DNA of 64,000 nucleotides from Rosellinia necatrix (lineage: Eukaryota; Ascomycota; Sordariomycetes; Xylariales; Xylariaceae): positions 2,418,001 through 2,482,000 of the forward strand of contig JAGYVD010000010.1 in NCBI GenBank assembly GCA_021209875.1, written 5' to 3'. Below are positions 22,571 to 36,433 of this stretch, piece after piece. The notes under the pieces were generated by a model that saw only the letters and a program-made list of their open reading frames with translations, ran no database searches and had not been told where the DNA came from. Each line of letters starts with the position of its first letter. Position 1 is the first letter of the stretch. The position numbers were made by a program, and so were the translations under genes.

Positions 22571-25154
22571 GCTGATGACGTGGTATTCGATGTCGTTGGG
22601 ATTTAGGTTTCTCTCGGATTGTCTGTTCAGCTTGCGAAACGGAGCTTAGCTAGTGAATCACCAAGTGTTACGTCTGGTAGCGAGAAGTAAGCTCGACAAA
22701 TAAGGAAGAGAACGAGGTTTTTACGAGAAGAGGAGCTGGGCAGGATTTATAGCACATACAAATGCTGTGTGTGTGTGTCCGAAGAAGGAGCTCAATGGTA
22801 TGGCAGTTGCACCAAATGTCCCCCACCTCTAAGCCTTGTACGTGCACATGCAGCAAGCAAGAACGATCAAACAACGAAGCACTTTCTCCCGAACTGTACC
22901 AGGTTCTCGGGTAACATGCCACGCTCTCGGATTGAAGGTGGGAGGTTAGGAATGTACCAACCAGCACCAGTGCACGTTATTGGTGCAGGGCAGGCAATCC
23001 AGGCCGTCAAGGTACCTAGCAAAAGGGCAGGCAGGAGGGGGAAGGCTAGGCTTGAGCAAGTTTTCTGGCCAATGATAGGGCAACTACAAGACAGATCTGG
23101 CAATGGCTGGGCACCGTTATGCGCAAGTAATGGCACTAATAGGTCTCGCTCCCGCTTGGCATGGTCCGCTTTGGGGGATTGTGCTTGGTTGCCCGCCGGG
23201 GGCGGCTGGGCGCTGCGGGAAGACCCTAAAATACTTGCTCAAATGCTCTCAAAAAACCGCTAGATCAGTCGACTTTTCTGTTTTCTGTCCTCCAGCCTCT
23301 GACTTTCCATAGGTCGACTCTCAGGTGCGGGGAAACGGCGACACCTGTTTGGGTGAGGCTTGAAAGCTTAGATGTTTCTATCTCAGCTCATCAAACACGT
23401 GGGACACGGCATCGTGCAGCTATTTATTAACCAAAGTACTACCTAGGCATGTACCATCGTGCCGGGTTCCTTAAATATCACAGATTATCTGGTACTGTGT
23501 GTGACAACTACAAGATGCCGAGGGCAGAAGTGGCTTAAATAGGCGAATATATTCAGAGCGTTGGAGAAGGATAGCTATTTGTGACATAAGCTTCTGGGAT
23601 ATCGTAGATATCAACTATCGTAGGTACCGTCTAAGGAGGGTAGTGTCACCCGTATACACCGCCATACCCCAGCAACCCGGTGCGTAATATGCAGGTGCAA
23701 AGTTTATTGTAGCCTTATAAGATGCAAGGATAACTCGTAATCAATAGCAAACTTTCTACCCAGTCACTCTAGTGTATATAAGTAGCATGACAGGCAGATT
23801 GGCCGCTTCTTAAAAGGGGCAACATGGCGACTGCTCCCACACAGAGCTTGGGTATATTTCTAAGCTGGGAAGAATAGCTAGCTACCCAAGTAAGGCTCAC
23901 CTGAGGTGATATCGATGAAGAATAGGATCGGTCCGTTGTCCCCCCCGCCCCTTTCCCCCTTCCCACACCCTCATTAGCACAAAACCGTGGTTCCTTAGTG
24001 CCCCACGACGCGTTACGGTTACATGTCCGAACCAGTGCATAATCGGTGATGGGGTTAAACGTAATCTCTCGAATTCAATGCTTTAAATACCGTTGATGTA
24101 ACTTCCAATAGTCTTGTAAAAAAAAAAAACATGTGCTGTCGCGGGTCAGGTCGCTATATTTACTATGTCCCGACGGTTAAGTCGGGAGCTGCCTCTAGGC
24201 ATCCGCATGTCTGACATTATTAGTAGCACCTGCACCCGAATGAAGTCCATTATTCATCAAAACCCCGTAGTGTGTAATTAGCGAGGGCGTCCTCTCTTTT
24301 ACCCCTTTCGAAGAGGATGATAATATGAAGCCGGCCGAAAGTAAGCCCCAACAACCATAGTCGATCCTAGTTCATGTTTACGATCCCCAGGCGAAGCAAC
24401 TATCTACTTGTCCTGGATCTAAGATCTGCCACCACGGGGCTCGAGAAAAAAAGGGGAAATTAATGTCAGTATAGGAATTTAAGCATGCATTCACCGAAAA
24501 GATTATCTCCTATTCCGCTCTCATTCATAGTTTCTCCTTGCCAGGACATTCTTGTTAGATGAAAACTATCACACTACTAGCAACCACCCGACACCTAGAG
24601 CGGTTGTAATACTAGATTGAACTATGTATATAGGCCTTCAAGATCTAAGGGGATTTGAAGGGTTGAGGAATCAATTGTCCGTTTTATTGAGTTCTAAATT
24701 GCCATCTGGAATTGGTCTATCTATTCACTCCGCAAACAGTATCGGGCAATTTTTTTGTGTATAACCAGCATAAAACTCTACCATTGAGGTGGCCGGAGCA
24801 CTATAATTGGCTGTATATATAAGGTTATCCAATGCTAGGAAACCAATAGAACGCTATATTGAGCCCTAAGTATCCAATCCATACCAACTGGACTATCTAT
24901 ATCTAGCCTGTCTACTCACTCTACAGCCAACCTAATTATAATGCTCTGTTTATATCACCCAAATTACGCTGATCTTTTCTAAGGAAAATGAAATGTCTGC
25001 AATATTTATGCCAATTTCGGTATCAGACATCAAACGAAGGCCAAACAGTCCCCAGCCGCAATTCCAGGAGACAGTTACTCCAGCCCTAACTGCTTTGCAA
25101 AGGGAATAACTGAAGGGGGTGAATAATACAACTTAGGAATTGCTCTGACTGGGG

Positions 25155-25156
<2 letters not shown>

Positions 25157-25188
<32 letters not shown>
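25157..25188. repeat. (AT)n microsatellite
   Basis: About 16 uninterrupted AT units inside the gene-poor region. Confidence 0.95.
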
Positions 25189-25191
<3 letters not shown>

Positions 25192-27328
25192 AACTAGAAC
25201 GAGTTCATGAGGAATGGACTATATCTAGCTTAGGATGGGCCGATGTGGTGTTCCATCATGATAACCACTTGCCGAAATGCTCTTCGTACAATAGCTGCAT
25301 CATGCCCAACTAGAGGGTAACGCATGTCGGATAACGGCGTGGCGTCATCCCAAAACTTACTCATTGAGACGTGCTGTATAATTAGAATAAAGCATCGGTA
25401 GCTGCATGATGGCTCAAAACATCGAACGGTGCCAAGATCCAAGGTTCAAGATGATTGAGGATATGCACACGCGCGTGGGGAGGTTGAGTAATGCGCTGTC
25501 GTTGTCTTACGAGAATAACTTCGCGATCCGGTTACAACTTCGAATTTCCAAAAATCTAGAGATAGTATCGCGATATTTAGTCCTCGGGCGTGGCATGAGC
25601 TAACGATGGGTTGAAACTCGGTTGGTTTCGAGTCTGAATTGTATTTTTTTGCTACAGAGAGTAGCGGTCATCGTCTCTACTAGTTAAGAATAGGACATAT
25701 ATATTCTCGAGTATCCATATAGACCATACATTTATTTCGCTAGATGCCACGGGAAGGCGAAAGAGACGAATCCTGGTCCAAGAGTGCAAGTCCGCGACGG
25801 CTCTTGCTTGCGCACTACGACCTGTATTGAGATACGTTATTGTTCTTTACTAATATACCAAGCCGCTGAGGGGCGACGGGGCGCATTACCTGCATGGTAG
25901 CCTGAGTCATCTATCAACCTGGCACTTTCATCATTGCCGATCTCAAAACAACTCATCGATCTTACATCTCATCGGAGACTACGCAATATGGCGCTGCCCC
26001 GGAACAGGTGACCGAGCGAAGCCTTCCTCATGGTGCAAACGACAGTGTTATCTCGTCGACGCCCGCCGTAACGCCGTCTTACGACACTTAATGGCCGTCG
26101 CGATCGTCACGAAAGCCGAGAATGCACCGTGTCTCTCGTACCGGAATTAGCGAATACGGTGCGGAAAAAAAGCTACGGCTCGTTTCATGGGAAGGAACTC
26201 CGGCTCCGGGGTTACGGCAGATGTGCTGCCTACGGAAGTAGGACCGGGACCCATCCGATAAACCGGCCAAAGCTCGCTTCATTAGTCGGTAACGACTGTG
26301 TAAGGAAGTTAGAAAGACGTCTCCGTGCGAGCCCCCTAGATCGGCGGCCTCATACGCCTCGCGGGTGGGTACGGATCTACCCAGTCGTTGTTGACTGGCC
26401 GGCAGGGCTCCGAGATAGGAGCGGGAGGAGGAAAGCCAGCATGACGGGCATGCAACGCGGGATACCCACGCTGGATACGACGGATGCTTGTTTAGATAGG
26501 CTCGATGCCGGGGTGGCTTTGCAAACTCCCCCTTTCGGGTTGGAAAGTGGACGCATGAGGACCGCGGGGAAAGGCGGAGAGCTTGCATAGGCTCAGGCGC
26601 GAAGCAAATGGGGCTTTGAACCCCGTCTTCGTTATCGGTATTCGCCGCCTTGGGCGTGCATGGATGTCGAACCCCGATTATTCGATTATGTTATCAGATA
26701 GATGCCAGTGTAGGCAGATAGAGGAGGACCACGGGGCTATTCGTCGCGATTCTCTTGGCTGCGTCCTCACACTTGCATGCCGCCCTCCCCGAAACAGCGA
26801 CCAACTCGTGCGTGTCCTGATGGGTTGGCCCGATGACGACCGTAGATGGGCTTGGTAGCTTCAATACGAATATGTCTAGATGCATGAGGGTTATAAGAGA
26901 GAGGAAAAAAAAAACAACAACAACAACCAAAAAAGAAAAAAAAAACAACCAAATCCTGGGGTCAATTGTAAGCGAGGGATGAAGACTGCAGAAATGCGCT
27001 GCCAAAGCTTATCCTGAAGACCGGGTACGGACGCGCATGTCTCGAAGACAGTGTCACCTCGTGTAGTCCTGCCCTAGTTGTTGGACTACCATTTGGCGCC
27101 GTGTCCCTGCTTCTCCTACTTGCATCATGCGGGTGCCATGGTAGCATTCGGGGTTTACGGTGACCTTCTCGTTAGAGTATGCCCCACGGCCGTTACTCTG
27201 GGCCTTCATATACACGATAACACCATCGCACTGCATGTCTGTGTGGGATATCGAAGGTTTCTGTTGACACATACTGGCAGTATGGTGGTGGTATGATGGA
27301 GCCGTCTTACTCAAATCGCCTCACTTGC

Positions 27329-27402
27329 AATGCTTCCAATGCTTCCAATGCTTCCAATGCTTCCAATGCTTCCAATGCTTCCAACCCTTCCAATCCTTCC
27401 AA
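27329..27402. repeat. 9-nt minisatellite, unit AATGCTTCC
   Basis: Six perfect units followed by two degenerate ones (ACCCTTCC and ATCCTTCC type). The unit is a multiple of three, and read on the plus strand it encodes Asn-Ala-Ser repeats, but no larger gene surrounds it. Confidence 0.93.
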
Positions 27403-30400
27403 CCCTGCTGCATATAAGGTATCCGCGCAGAGCGAGGCAAGACAGCGACGCAAGAGGCGAGCCCTTGGGAGCGACTATGCTGCTTTCCACACGTGGTTGG
27501 TGGCCGACCCGGGCTAAGGAATCGCGTATTCGTCAGGGATGAAGAAACACCCGACAGCTGAGACCCCCGCAGAAGGGGGTTATTGGTTAGTTATGTGTTA
27601 TGTAAGTTGACTCTGTTGGCGTCTGTCATCTCCTGCAAGCGCAGCGCCACCTCAGCCAAATTGGCTGTTGATCATCCAATTTGGTGCATCCGGTGCACCG
27701 AAACCGAGAGGGTTGGGATACGTGCGGTTACGACCACGATGCAGGATGATGAGGGAGGCGTATAGTTTACCTGTAGGCGCGGGAAAATAAGCACAGGGAA
27801 GAAGGCCTGAAATTCGGATCGTGAGAGAAGGGGGTCGGAGAGCGAAGACATCTGGAAAAAAAAAAAAATCACCTCTGCTGTTATCCGAGCGGGCCAATTA
27901 CCGATCGTATTGACGAGCCCCTCTTACCTGAAATGGTAGTAAGTAAAGATGGTGAATCGACGATGGACGATGGCGTTAGGCAACCCGTGCTCGGTACCTT
28001 ATTCGCAGATAGTATGGTACTCATGTGGGATGGGGAGGGTAGAACATGCAAACCATTGGTCTTGCGCACGTTCTTCGAAAATCAGGTACAGTAACGTTTA
28101 TCCGGCCATGACTTGTTCACCTTAAGGGGAGGGGGGCATATGGTCACTGGTCTCGTTGGCGTACTCACGTGGCGGCCGTAGTATCGCGACGCAGGGTTTT
28201 CCATGGTCTTCAGGGTGTGTTATCTCGTATCACTATATAACTGTACGTGCGCCATATCTACGTAGTATGTGTACTGTAGGCACTTATGTGTAGGCACTAT
28301 GTAATGAATTCACGCCAAGCCTAGTGCTGGAACCCAAGGCTGGACCGAATAGCTATTTTCGGGTGGTCCCCGAAGTCCTTTGCCACCGTATTGCCATATC
28401 CCGGGTCTGGCTCATGTCCGCGAGCAAGTGCGACGTTTATGCAGACGTTTGCACCAAAGCCTTCTTGAATACTAGTTATCTAAATTACCTGGTGTGCTTG
28501 CTCTTGTACACGTGCGGTCTCCAGACGTACGAGGTGGTAATGAAATTGGATTATCATGCAGCGCAAACGGGACGAACCTCTCATCTTTTCTTTTTACTTG
28601 ACTCAGCCGTTGACTAATAGACCCAATTGGCTACTTCTATACATGTGCATCTGATGGCCCACGCGTTGGGTGCTTGCATTGCATCAACCATGGACGTGTG
28701 AATGGTGGGTGGGTTGCTAAAAACACTTCTAAGGGTCACCCTCGCCAAGACTCTTGTCTAGTTCAAACACAATCAGTATTTGGCTGAGACACCGACGTTA
28801 CGCGGGTGAACTCGACATCCCCATCCAAAATAGGAAGGCCTTCTCTCCTACGAGATATGACGTGCAGAAGAGTGAAGATACCGTGTTTGCGGCGGCTTAT
28901 AGGATTTGAAATCCCCCCGGCAGGTTGTGGCGTACCTTGTTCGTTTGCACGAGGCATATATACCTACACGACACTTGCAATCCCCATACTACGTACATGC
29001 CCGTCGTATTTCGCCACCAGGAACCATCTATGGCCGATGCACCAGGCGGCAGAACAAGGCAGGCCTACCAAGACTGGTTTGAGACGGGTATCATTCGGTA
29101 CTCCCACGCCGATGCCTGGTGATGCCACGACTGCCGACAGGCCTCGTGCTTGCAGTCTAGTAGCCCTGTGCAGCAACGACATAATGTCTCCTATGTAGGT
29201 AGAGGGAAATCGGTCAACATCAGCATATATATATAAATATATATACCCCCACGCCGAAGTGAGGTGGCGTTCGGGACGGTGAGAGCCCTCGTGGCGAGAT
29301 CACTTCTGGCCATGATAGAACATTCGACCTGCGGCTCTGATAAGACATAGTAGCATTACGGATACGGATACTAGTATGAATTTCGGGGAAACATACCCAT
29401 AACCTTAGCGGCCTTGGTAGTGCGGAAAGGCCACACCACGAGACGGGTGCTGGCCCCTTGAGCTGTTCAGCTGTTCAGCTAGTTATCTGTAGGATCCTCT
29501 ATCTAATTACCATCTATGGGTAGGCGCTTGATTCAGCGGGTAGCTTTGATAGGGTTGCCTCTGGAGGATTGATAGTGTAAACCAAGCCTAACCTGCCTAG
29601 GTACGGTAAGTAAGTCCACTTGAGCAGTTAGCTGCTCCTGGGATGGACTCATAGGAGGTGAAGGAATGGCCATGATTGCACCATACTTGTACTATGTAAA
29701 GATTATTGAGTGTTCTTTTGGTTGATGGGCTTCTAGGGGGCCGGGGGTGTTAGTACATCGTGACCTTGATACCTATTAGTTATACGCACTACGTACTATA
29801 TTAAGCATATAACTAACGTCTCTCTTTACCTGCCTACCTAGAGCTACATACTATAACATGCTCAAGTAAGGACCCTAGTTAGGGTAGGGTATAGTGAAAT
29901 TGTACTCAAGTTTCGAGTTCACGATGGTTGCCTATTAACTTGGAACGATCGGCGATCATACATATAAAACTTAACTCACAGAATAAATGTAGTTAGCAAT
30001 AATTATCATCAAGCCATATAATGCTGACAAGCCCTATCCTTGGTCATTTTTTTACGTCAAATTGTAGTTGATTTATGCAGCATGTGAGGACCGGAAGCCA
30101 CCATACCATACCTTAGGTACCTAGACAGAGCCCAACTCACTGAAACTTGGTTACTCACCTTAGTACTTCCCCTCACTCAGTGCTCACCTACCTGGTGCGT
30201 AAATCGGTATAGCTGATAAACTAACCTTCCTGGGAAGTGGAATAAAGCACTGCGGCGCCTGGTCGTAGGATGGACCACGGTGCCTTGCCCTCCCAGGTAC
30301 CTTGCCTCGGTACCTTGGATACTTAACGCTAGGGCTTTAGGGGTAGGTACTCAGGTACTGCAAGTACCTGAGCGTACCCTGTCTGGTGCCTGGGGAGCTC

Positions 30401-31876
30401 TGTAGAGCCCTACGAAACCCTGTAAAGCCTTGGGGCGCCTGGAGCTACTCGGTACCGTTTTTTTTTTTTTGGGCATTGGGAGGTAACATTGTTGTTCCAT
30501 GCATGCTTCCTTTGCTTCCTTCGAAAATCTAGGTGTCCTTCCTGTCCTTTTCTATCCTAGCGGGCAGATGGAAGCTGTGGGTGTTCATGTTACCAGGAAC
30601 CCGAACTCCCGTGATTTCCGCGCGCGGGATCAGGGACAGAGAGGTCAGAAACGGGATGGCACTATAATATACGGAGTAGTGTATAAGCGATGAGGCCGTC
30701 GTCCTGCACACTGGCCCTGAGCCTGCGTTAAGATTGCCGTCTGATGGGCCGTCCAAATTGCCCTCGACGCCTTCGGCACAGTAGCGAAGCAGGCTAAACC
30801 GCGTTGATCCCGCCAACCGTTACGAGGTACGGAGAAACGCCTCGAATGCCCGCCCCCGCAGGAATGAATTGGTGCTTTCGCTGCTGTACTGCGTGCTTCC
30901 GCTGTGCCCTCGCTGGGCTTTCGCTGTCCGGCCTCCGCCATTCGGGCACGTTTCCCCAGCATAGGCGCAGCCGATTACCGGAAACATTACCTTGCCGCAT
31001 GCGATGTGACGGCGCGGAAACAAGACAAATGGCATCAGTCAGCAGCCCAGCAGCCTAGCAGCCCAGCAGCACAACACCGACTCGCGCCCATGTTTCCCAT
31101 CCAGGACCTCAATGGCTGTCCTGTGACGGCTAGACGATGGGCTGATCCGGTACAGGATTCCGGAGATTTCGTCATGTCTAGTGCCAAAGGCTCAGAATGG
31201 ACTACCGCGGGCCTATTTGATCCTCCGCCACATTAGCCCTAACACACAGGACTTCTCGAAATCTCGAGTGTCGGTGGTCGATGCTCGATTGCATGGTGAC
31301 TATGTAGCTACTTGGAATCGAACCCGTCCCCATGTTCGAGACGGGCTGGAGCCGGGGTAGCTCGAGGGGTTGCGCCGAGATGAGTCTGAGCGAAGTAATG
31401 TATCTCGGCAGGGAGATTCACGCACCTGTCCACCGTACGGTCTAACCTACTTTGTATACGTCGTTTTGTGATTAGCTTCCCTCCTCCACTCGACCATCTC
31501 ACGCTCTTTCATTAACTATAGCTAGTGTCGGGAACATCTGCATATGAGCTAAAGCACCAGAGTGCTACCCTCTTTCCACGAAGGAATCTCACACTGTGGG
31601 TGAGGTGTGTGGCCCTCTACCTTGACATGCATTACCATGTTATGTATCTCATGTACCTCATCCTTCCGCTCCCGTCTTCCTATGCCGTCGAAGCTGCAGA
31701 AGGAACCGCCACCACGTTTCTTATACATTCTCGGGGAGGCCCAGCTAGTTTGACGAACATGTCCTCTCTCTCTCTTCTATCCTTCCGCCTGTCGACTTCT
31801 ACCTGTGCTAACCACCCAGCCTCTGACATCACCCGGTGGCACACTTCAGTCTTATCACCCACGATCGGAAATTAGC

Positions 31877-33252
31877 ATGTCGGGCACATCCTCACCGCGC
31901 AGCGGCCGTCCGCTAACGACATCGTACGCCGACCTGATGAAGCCGAACGAGGACTGGCGGAATCTGCCAGATGCAGCAGAGCGCAGGAAGATCCAGAATC
32001 GTCTTGCCCAGAGAGCTTATCGTACGTAACCCCATCCCCCATGGCCTCGGGTCTACAGAGGTCGAGATCGCTGACTCGTCTCTCCAGGGCGCAATATGAG
32101 GGATCGGACGAAGGAGGTAGAAAAACTGAAGAAGCAGCTGCAGCAACTGCAGGAGATCGTCAGCGGGGATGCCTCGACCACGCCACCACCAGAACAGGAG
32201 TCGGCCTCGGACGGGAGAAGCCCTACCAGCTCAGAAGGCACACCAGCACCCCGTTATGCAGAGCCGGCTTCGGTGCCGGCAACAACGGCTATAGATGGGT
32301 CACGGCAGATGAGCGATTATATGCAGGCATGGCCACGCGCACACGGCCCGGAGCCATTGAATGGTCTTGGGTTGGTATCGGACGGGGACAGCCCCATGCT
32401 CTTTGACGGTACTCCCGCCTACTTCTCACAGCTTCCGATATCCAACGACGTGGTGCCGGAATTATCCACAGCTTCCGCTCTGGGACGCCGGACACGAGCC
32501 GTTACCACAGGCGTGGCACCTAGTTCAATACAACATCAGGCGCCGCCCAGGAGTCATAGCATGTCCACCACATTTTCGTCCAATTGTCCGAGCCCACTTC
32601 CTTGGGGTATGAACGGTGCTGAGGGGCACGAATCGCTATCTATGCCGGCTGGGTGAGCAACAACCCACACCCACAACCCACAGTCCACAATCCACAATTA
32701 CCACAATTACTATAATTACGTGAGAGAGAGAGAGAGCTAATGTTAGTTTTCGTTAGCTTCAACATGTACGGCAATGCCGACGACCTGTCTCTATATCATC
32801 CCGAATCGGTATATTCAATGGAGGATAGCCTAGCAGCATCAACAGCATATGCCACATCGCCTGGTTCCGAATTAAATAGCGCAGCCGGCTGGTCAACGAT
32901 TGATAAGAACCCGATCACACGACCAGGGAGCTCCTCACTCACTTCAACATACATGAATAATGTCAACATCGGTGATATACCGGACATGCCCAAACCTCTA
33001 CCAGAGACGACGGCGCCCCTTCTTCACTTTGCTGTCGCTGGCGGAAATATCGAGACGCTGCGATTATTATTACAACGCCATGACGTAAACATAAACGGCA
33101 AAGATAACTCAGGCTACACGTCCCTTCAGCGGGCCGTCATGTGTGGACGGACAGATATGGCAGCCATGCTCCTCGAGCGAGGAGCTGCAGTAGAAGGAGA
33201 CGACAGTTGGCGCACACATAACGCCACTCCTCTCAAGGTAGAGCCTTGTTAG
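31877..33252 (+). CDS. bZIP transcription factor with C-terminal ankyrin repeats
   Basis: Three exons, 31877-32021, 32088-32652 and 32757-33252, give 401 residues. The basic region spans the first intron and reads RRKIQNRLAQRAY then RRNMRDRTKEVEKL, with the invariant Asn and Arg of bZIP proteins. A short leucine/glutamine coil follows. The middle is Ser/Pro-rich and disordered. The end (about 320-395) has ankyrin units (APLLHFAVAGGNIETLRLLL and GYTSLQRAVMCGRTDMAAML). The start is the first in-frame ATG, before MSGTSSPRSGRP. The last codons read directly into a stop inside what would be the next ankyrin unit, at NATPLK; a GT donor (33238) with a T-rich TAG acceptor near 33326 could instead add a short tail. 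The 3' end is therefore uncertain. It would act in the nucleus; targets unknown. Confidence 0.88.
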
Positions 33253-34393
33253 CAAAAACAGCGTGGCCATTGATTATTGTTTTCATCTTTTGGAGAATGG
33301 CGGTGTTATTTTTTTTTTTTTCTAGCTACGTGTGTTCGGGGAAGGTACAAGGCGTTTAGGATGATAGATCTTCAAGGGTCTAGAAGAGCTCAACCGTATA
33401 TGGCACTGGGATTTCGTGGGCGGCCAATCCGCTCTTTCGGATCGACCCTAGTTGGGTATCCGCTTCGCTAAGGAAAGCGAACATAAGGAGTTGCATATCC
33501 TAGCGCATTTGATCAGGAGCATGTAAGACGCTACGATATGGGTAGTTTACATTCATCATGTATTACAGAGAGAATGCCAAAATACCGTCGGCAAGACAAT
33601 TAAAAAAAAAAAAAGTAATGAAAAATAATTCACAAATCCGAACCCGAACAAGCGAGGGGCGTGGGATGAGATCAGCAAAAGACCAGTTGAGGATGGGTAG
33701 GACTCTCTCCTCAGGAGCTAGGTTGGAGGACCAGGGTCAGCTCGGGGTTCTCACGCCAAGATAGTCGGACACCTGCGCACAACAGCTTTATCTTGCATCT
33801 GTGTGGTACCGAATCCTATACCTTTTGACGGTCAGTCCTCTTGGGCGCCATCAATTCTGTAGGTGCATAACGTGAAATCCCTCAGCCCCGGGAGCCTGGA
33901 GGACAGAACATCAAACGACCGAATTATGCCATCGAGATAGGGAAACCATTTTCCCACGAACACACGTCTTTCCCCCGGCCGCAATATCACGTCCCTCCTC
34001 CCCCCTCTCCCTTGACGCCCAGATCGCTAGACCGGACGGTTGACGTACATTTTGACGTGCATTGACATGTTATTCGTTCACAGAAGGCTCTTTATTTTCC
34101 CCGTAACATCCCCTTGCAGGTTTAGGTTTACCGTGAGCTAATGGACTCCCCCCCCGGTCCCCGGTCGTGGAATGGCTGCGCCGCGTGGCCGCGCAAACAG
34201 CCAAAAAAAAAATCGCTGCGATGGGATGGGGTTTGGTTTGCCAGGCTCACCATCCGCGCCGTGCGGTCCGAGACCTGGCGAGGGAGGGGGGATAATGGGC
34301 AAAATACTTGGCCGATCTACAGTAACAGACTGAGACAGATGAAAAGACGATGCATAGTCGGCCTTTTGAAACTTTATTTCAACTTAGCTTACG

Positions 34394-34425
34394 GGATGTG
34401 TGTGTGGTGTATGTATATGTGTGTA

Positions 34426-34456
<31 letters not shown>

Positions 34457-34461
34457 GTGTC
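34394..34461. repeat. TG/TA-rich microsatellite
   Basis: Interrupted TGTGTA units for about 65 nt, followed 50 nt later by a long T run. It causes several spurious open frames on both strands. Confidence 0.85.
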
Positions 34462-36405
34462 ACCATGTATGTCTCACTTCGTCTGTGTGTTCTGTGTATT
34501 TGTTTCTCATTCTTTTTTTTTTTTTTTTTTTTCCCCATCTCGTCTAAATTCGACCGGGATCCTGCAGATTTCAACCTCAAGTGGCGGGACAGAAACCAAC
34601 CAACACCCCGTCAACGCTCTCTCGCTTCGAGGTTTATCTGTACGTGTAAGGTCTGCTTGGACGCTATGGCGGGAGGCGCCGGTTCAGAAATGCTCAATCA
34701 ATCACACAAGTCGAATGCCAAAGTAAGCGGGCTTTCTGCAGATATGGTGCCAGATGTGAAAGAGATAGATAGATACCGGTTTCGTCTGATAGCCTGCTTG
34801 TCTACATGGTACTTTTACGCGGGCACTTGGCCAGTCCTGCCCGCCTCCGAAGGAAGCCCAAGAGGAGTAGCGGTCATTCGAGTTGATACAACCTCTGATG
34901 CGTTCATACGATACGACGCCTCATAAGCTTACATGGCGCGGATGCTACATCTTGCCTGAGGCTCACCAGAGCCGATAAGCGGCGAGCCGTTTCGGCCTTT
35001 CCCGTTCGCCGCCTCCTGCTCGTTCTTATGAATCTGGTTTTTTTTTTTTTTATTCGATTTGCTTTATTCTGCAGCATCATGGCCTGGCCTCCGAATTTCT
35101 TGGTGTTTGGAAGCCAAGCTAGTCCTACAGAACAGACCACCACTTATAGCCTCGGCTTAGCCAGACTTCGAATCCCCCACAACTCGCTACCATGTTTCGG
35201 TGACTGGATATCCAATCTGTCCCAGCCCACGGACACTGACAGTATAGTGTAGTAGCGGCACAGCCCCCGTAACTAGCGAGACTATCCCCGGGTCTTCTGC
35301 TGGGACTAGAAGAGGCAATGGTGATGTGCTGACATAAACCAACATAAACTAGGTAGGGGGAGACCAGCCCAAAATGTGTCAGAGAGATAACTACACTAGC
35401 GAAGATGGCCGCGCTTAGCTAATGTGACTGGTGGCGTATTGGCAGTGCCTTGGTGGTGTAGTGCCTTGGTAGGTAGAGATGCACGTAAGTATGAGTATGT
35501 CTGTGGGGAGCTCTACTGTTGCGTAACAGATGTGCGTACCTACGGTAGGTACCGTAGTCTACAACAGCCGCGTAGATGACACGACCGACTGCCTTAGAGG
35601 TACAAGGCAAAGGTATACAGAGGTAGTGCACTAGGGAGTATGTGGTACAGTGCGAGGACAGTGGGCGACACTTAAGGTTCTTAGCCTCTATCCACACCTA
35701 CGCTACACTACCCAAGTTAGGGCACTCAACCTCCAGGCATGTACCCTTTTAGAGGCACACTAGACATTTGACGACCTAGGATCATGCACGTGGTTGCTTG
35801 ATCATGGTTTTCGGCTGTGTGAGATCCTGCCCAGACAGAAGGGCACCTCCCGTAGCGGGTATGCCGTGCAGCTGTACACCACCCTCACTTCAGGACGAGG
35901 TCCCGAGTCCTCCTCCCCTGGTCAAGTAAACTACGTCAAACGCCTCCAGATTTGATAGATAGAGCACTCGCCGCGGCGATCCTTCGGTACTTCTTACATG
36001 CATTCATTCTTACAAAAACAAAACCAAAAAAAGGCCCCCAAAAGGACGAGCACAGGCAGCGGGCAACATAAATCCGAAGAGATCCTTCAGGTCCTTCAGG
36101 TCCCTCAAAAAGGGTGACTAATGAGGCTCATTTAGCCTGCCTGCCTAGAGCCAGAGACGAAAAGGACGCCACCAACAGGCCTGCCCATGTGAAGCACCAG
36201 CGAGGTTCTCATTGGCGCATCCAAGATGTCACTCGGGCCTATCAGATCTCATTCAGCACCGCAGGCTCTGTCAACCTGTGCATCCGGTAACAAGGGATTA
36301 GGCGAGGTTACCTGCCCAAGTACGGCAGGTATTGAGGTTGTTTATACGCCGTGGCGTATGGCGCGTCTGATAAATTCATGCGGCTACCTGTTATGCTTGT
36401 CGTCG

Positions 36406-36433
36406 CTGTCGACTGTCGACTGTCGACTGTCAA
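36406..36433. repeat. 7-nt repeat, CTGTCGA unit
   Basis: Three to four adjacent CTGTCGA units, each containing a GTCGAC palindrome except at the ends. Confidence 0.8.

Larger units (their letters stand above)
22571..31876. other. 9.3 kb gene-poor region
   Basis: No intact gene could be supported. The first few hundred bases are the BIM1-like promoter and the last few hundred the bZIP promoter. In between are AT-rich stretches (24.5-25.2 kb), an (AT)n tract, a 9-nt minisatellite at 27329-27402, A-runs, and T- or A-rich fragments. Open frames occur on both strands at 26088-26590 but without any domain. A short open stretch at 27867-28094 has protein-like composition (see findings). Confidence 0.55.

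Noticed and set aside
26088..26590. Overlapping frames of about 150 codons on both strands
   Set aside because: Both strands are open by chance in GC-richer DNA; neither protein has recognisable features.
31290..31350. tRNA-like T-arm sequence (GAATCGAACCC)
   Set aside because: On the minus strand the T-loop consensus appears, but the flanking bases do not pair and no anticodon or acceptor stem is found.
34141..34926. 261-codon plus frame
   Set aside because: Most of its length translates TG repeats and a poly-T run (Val/Cys/Tyr then Phe runs); the rest shows no domain.
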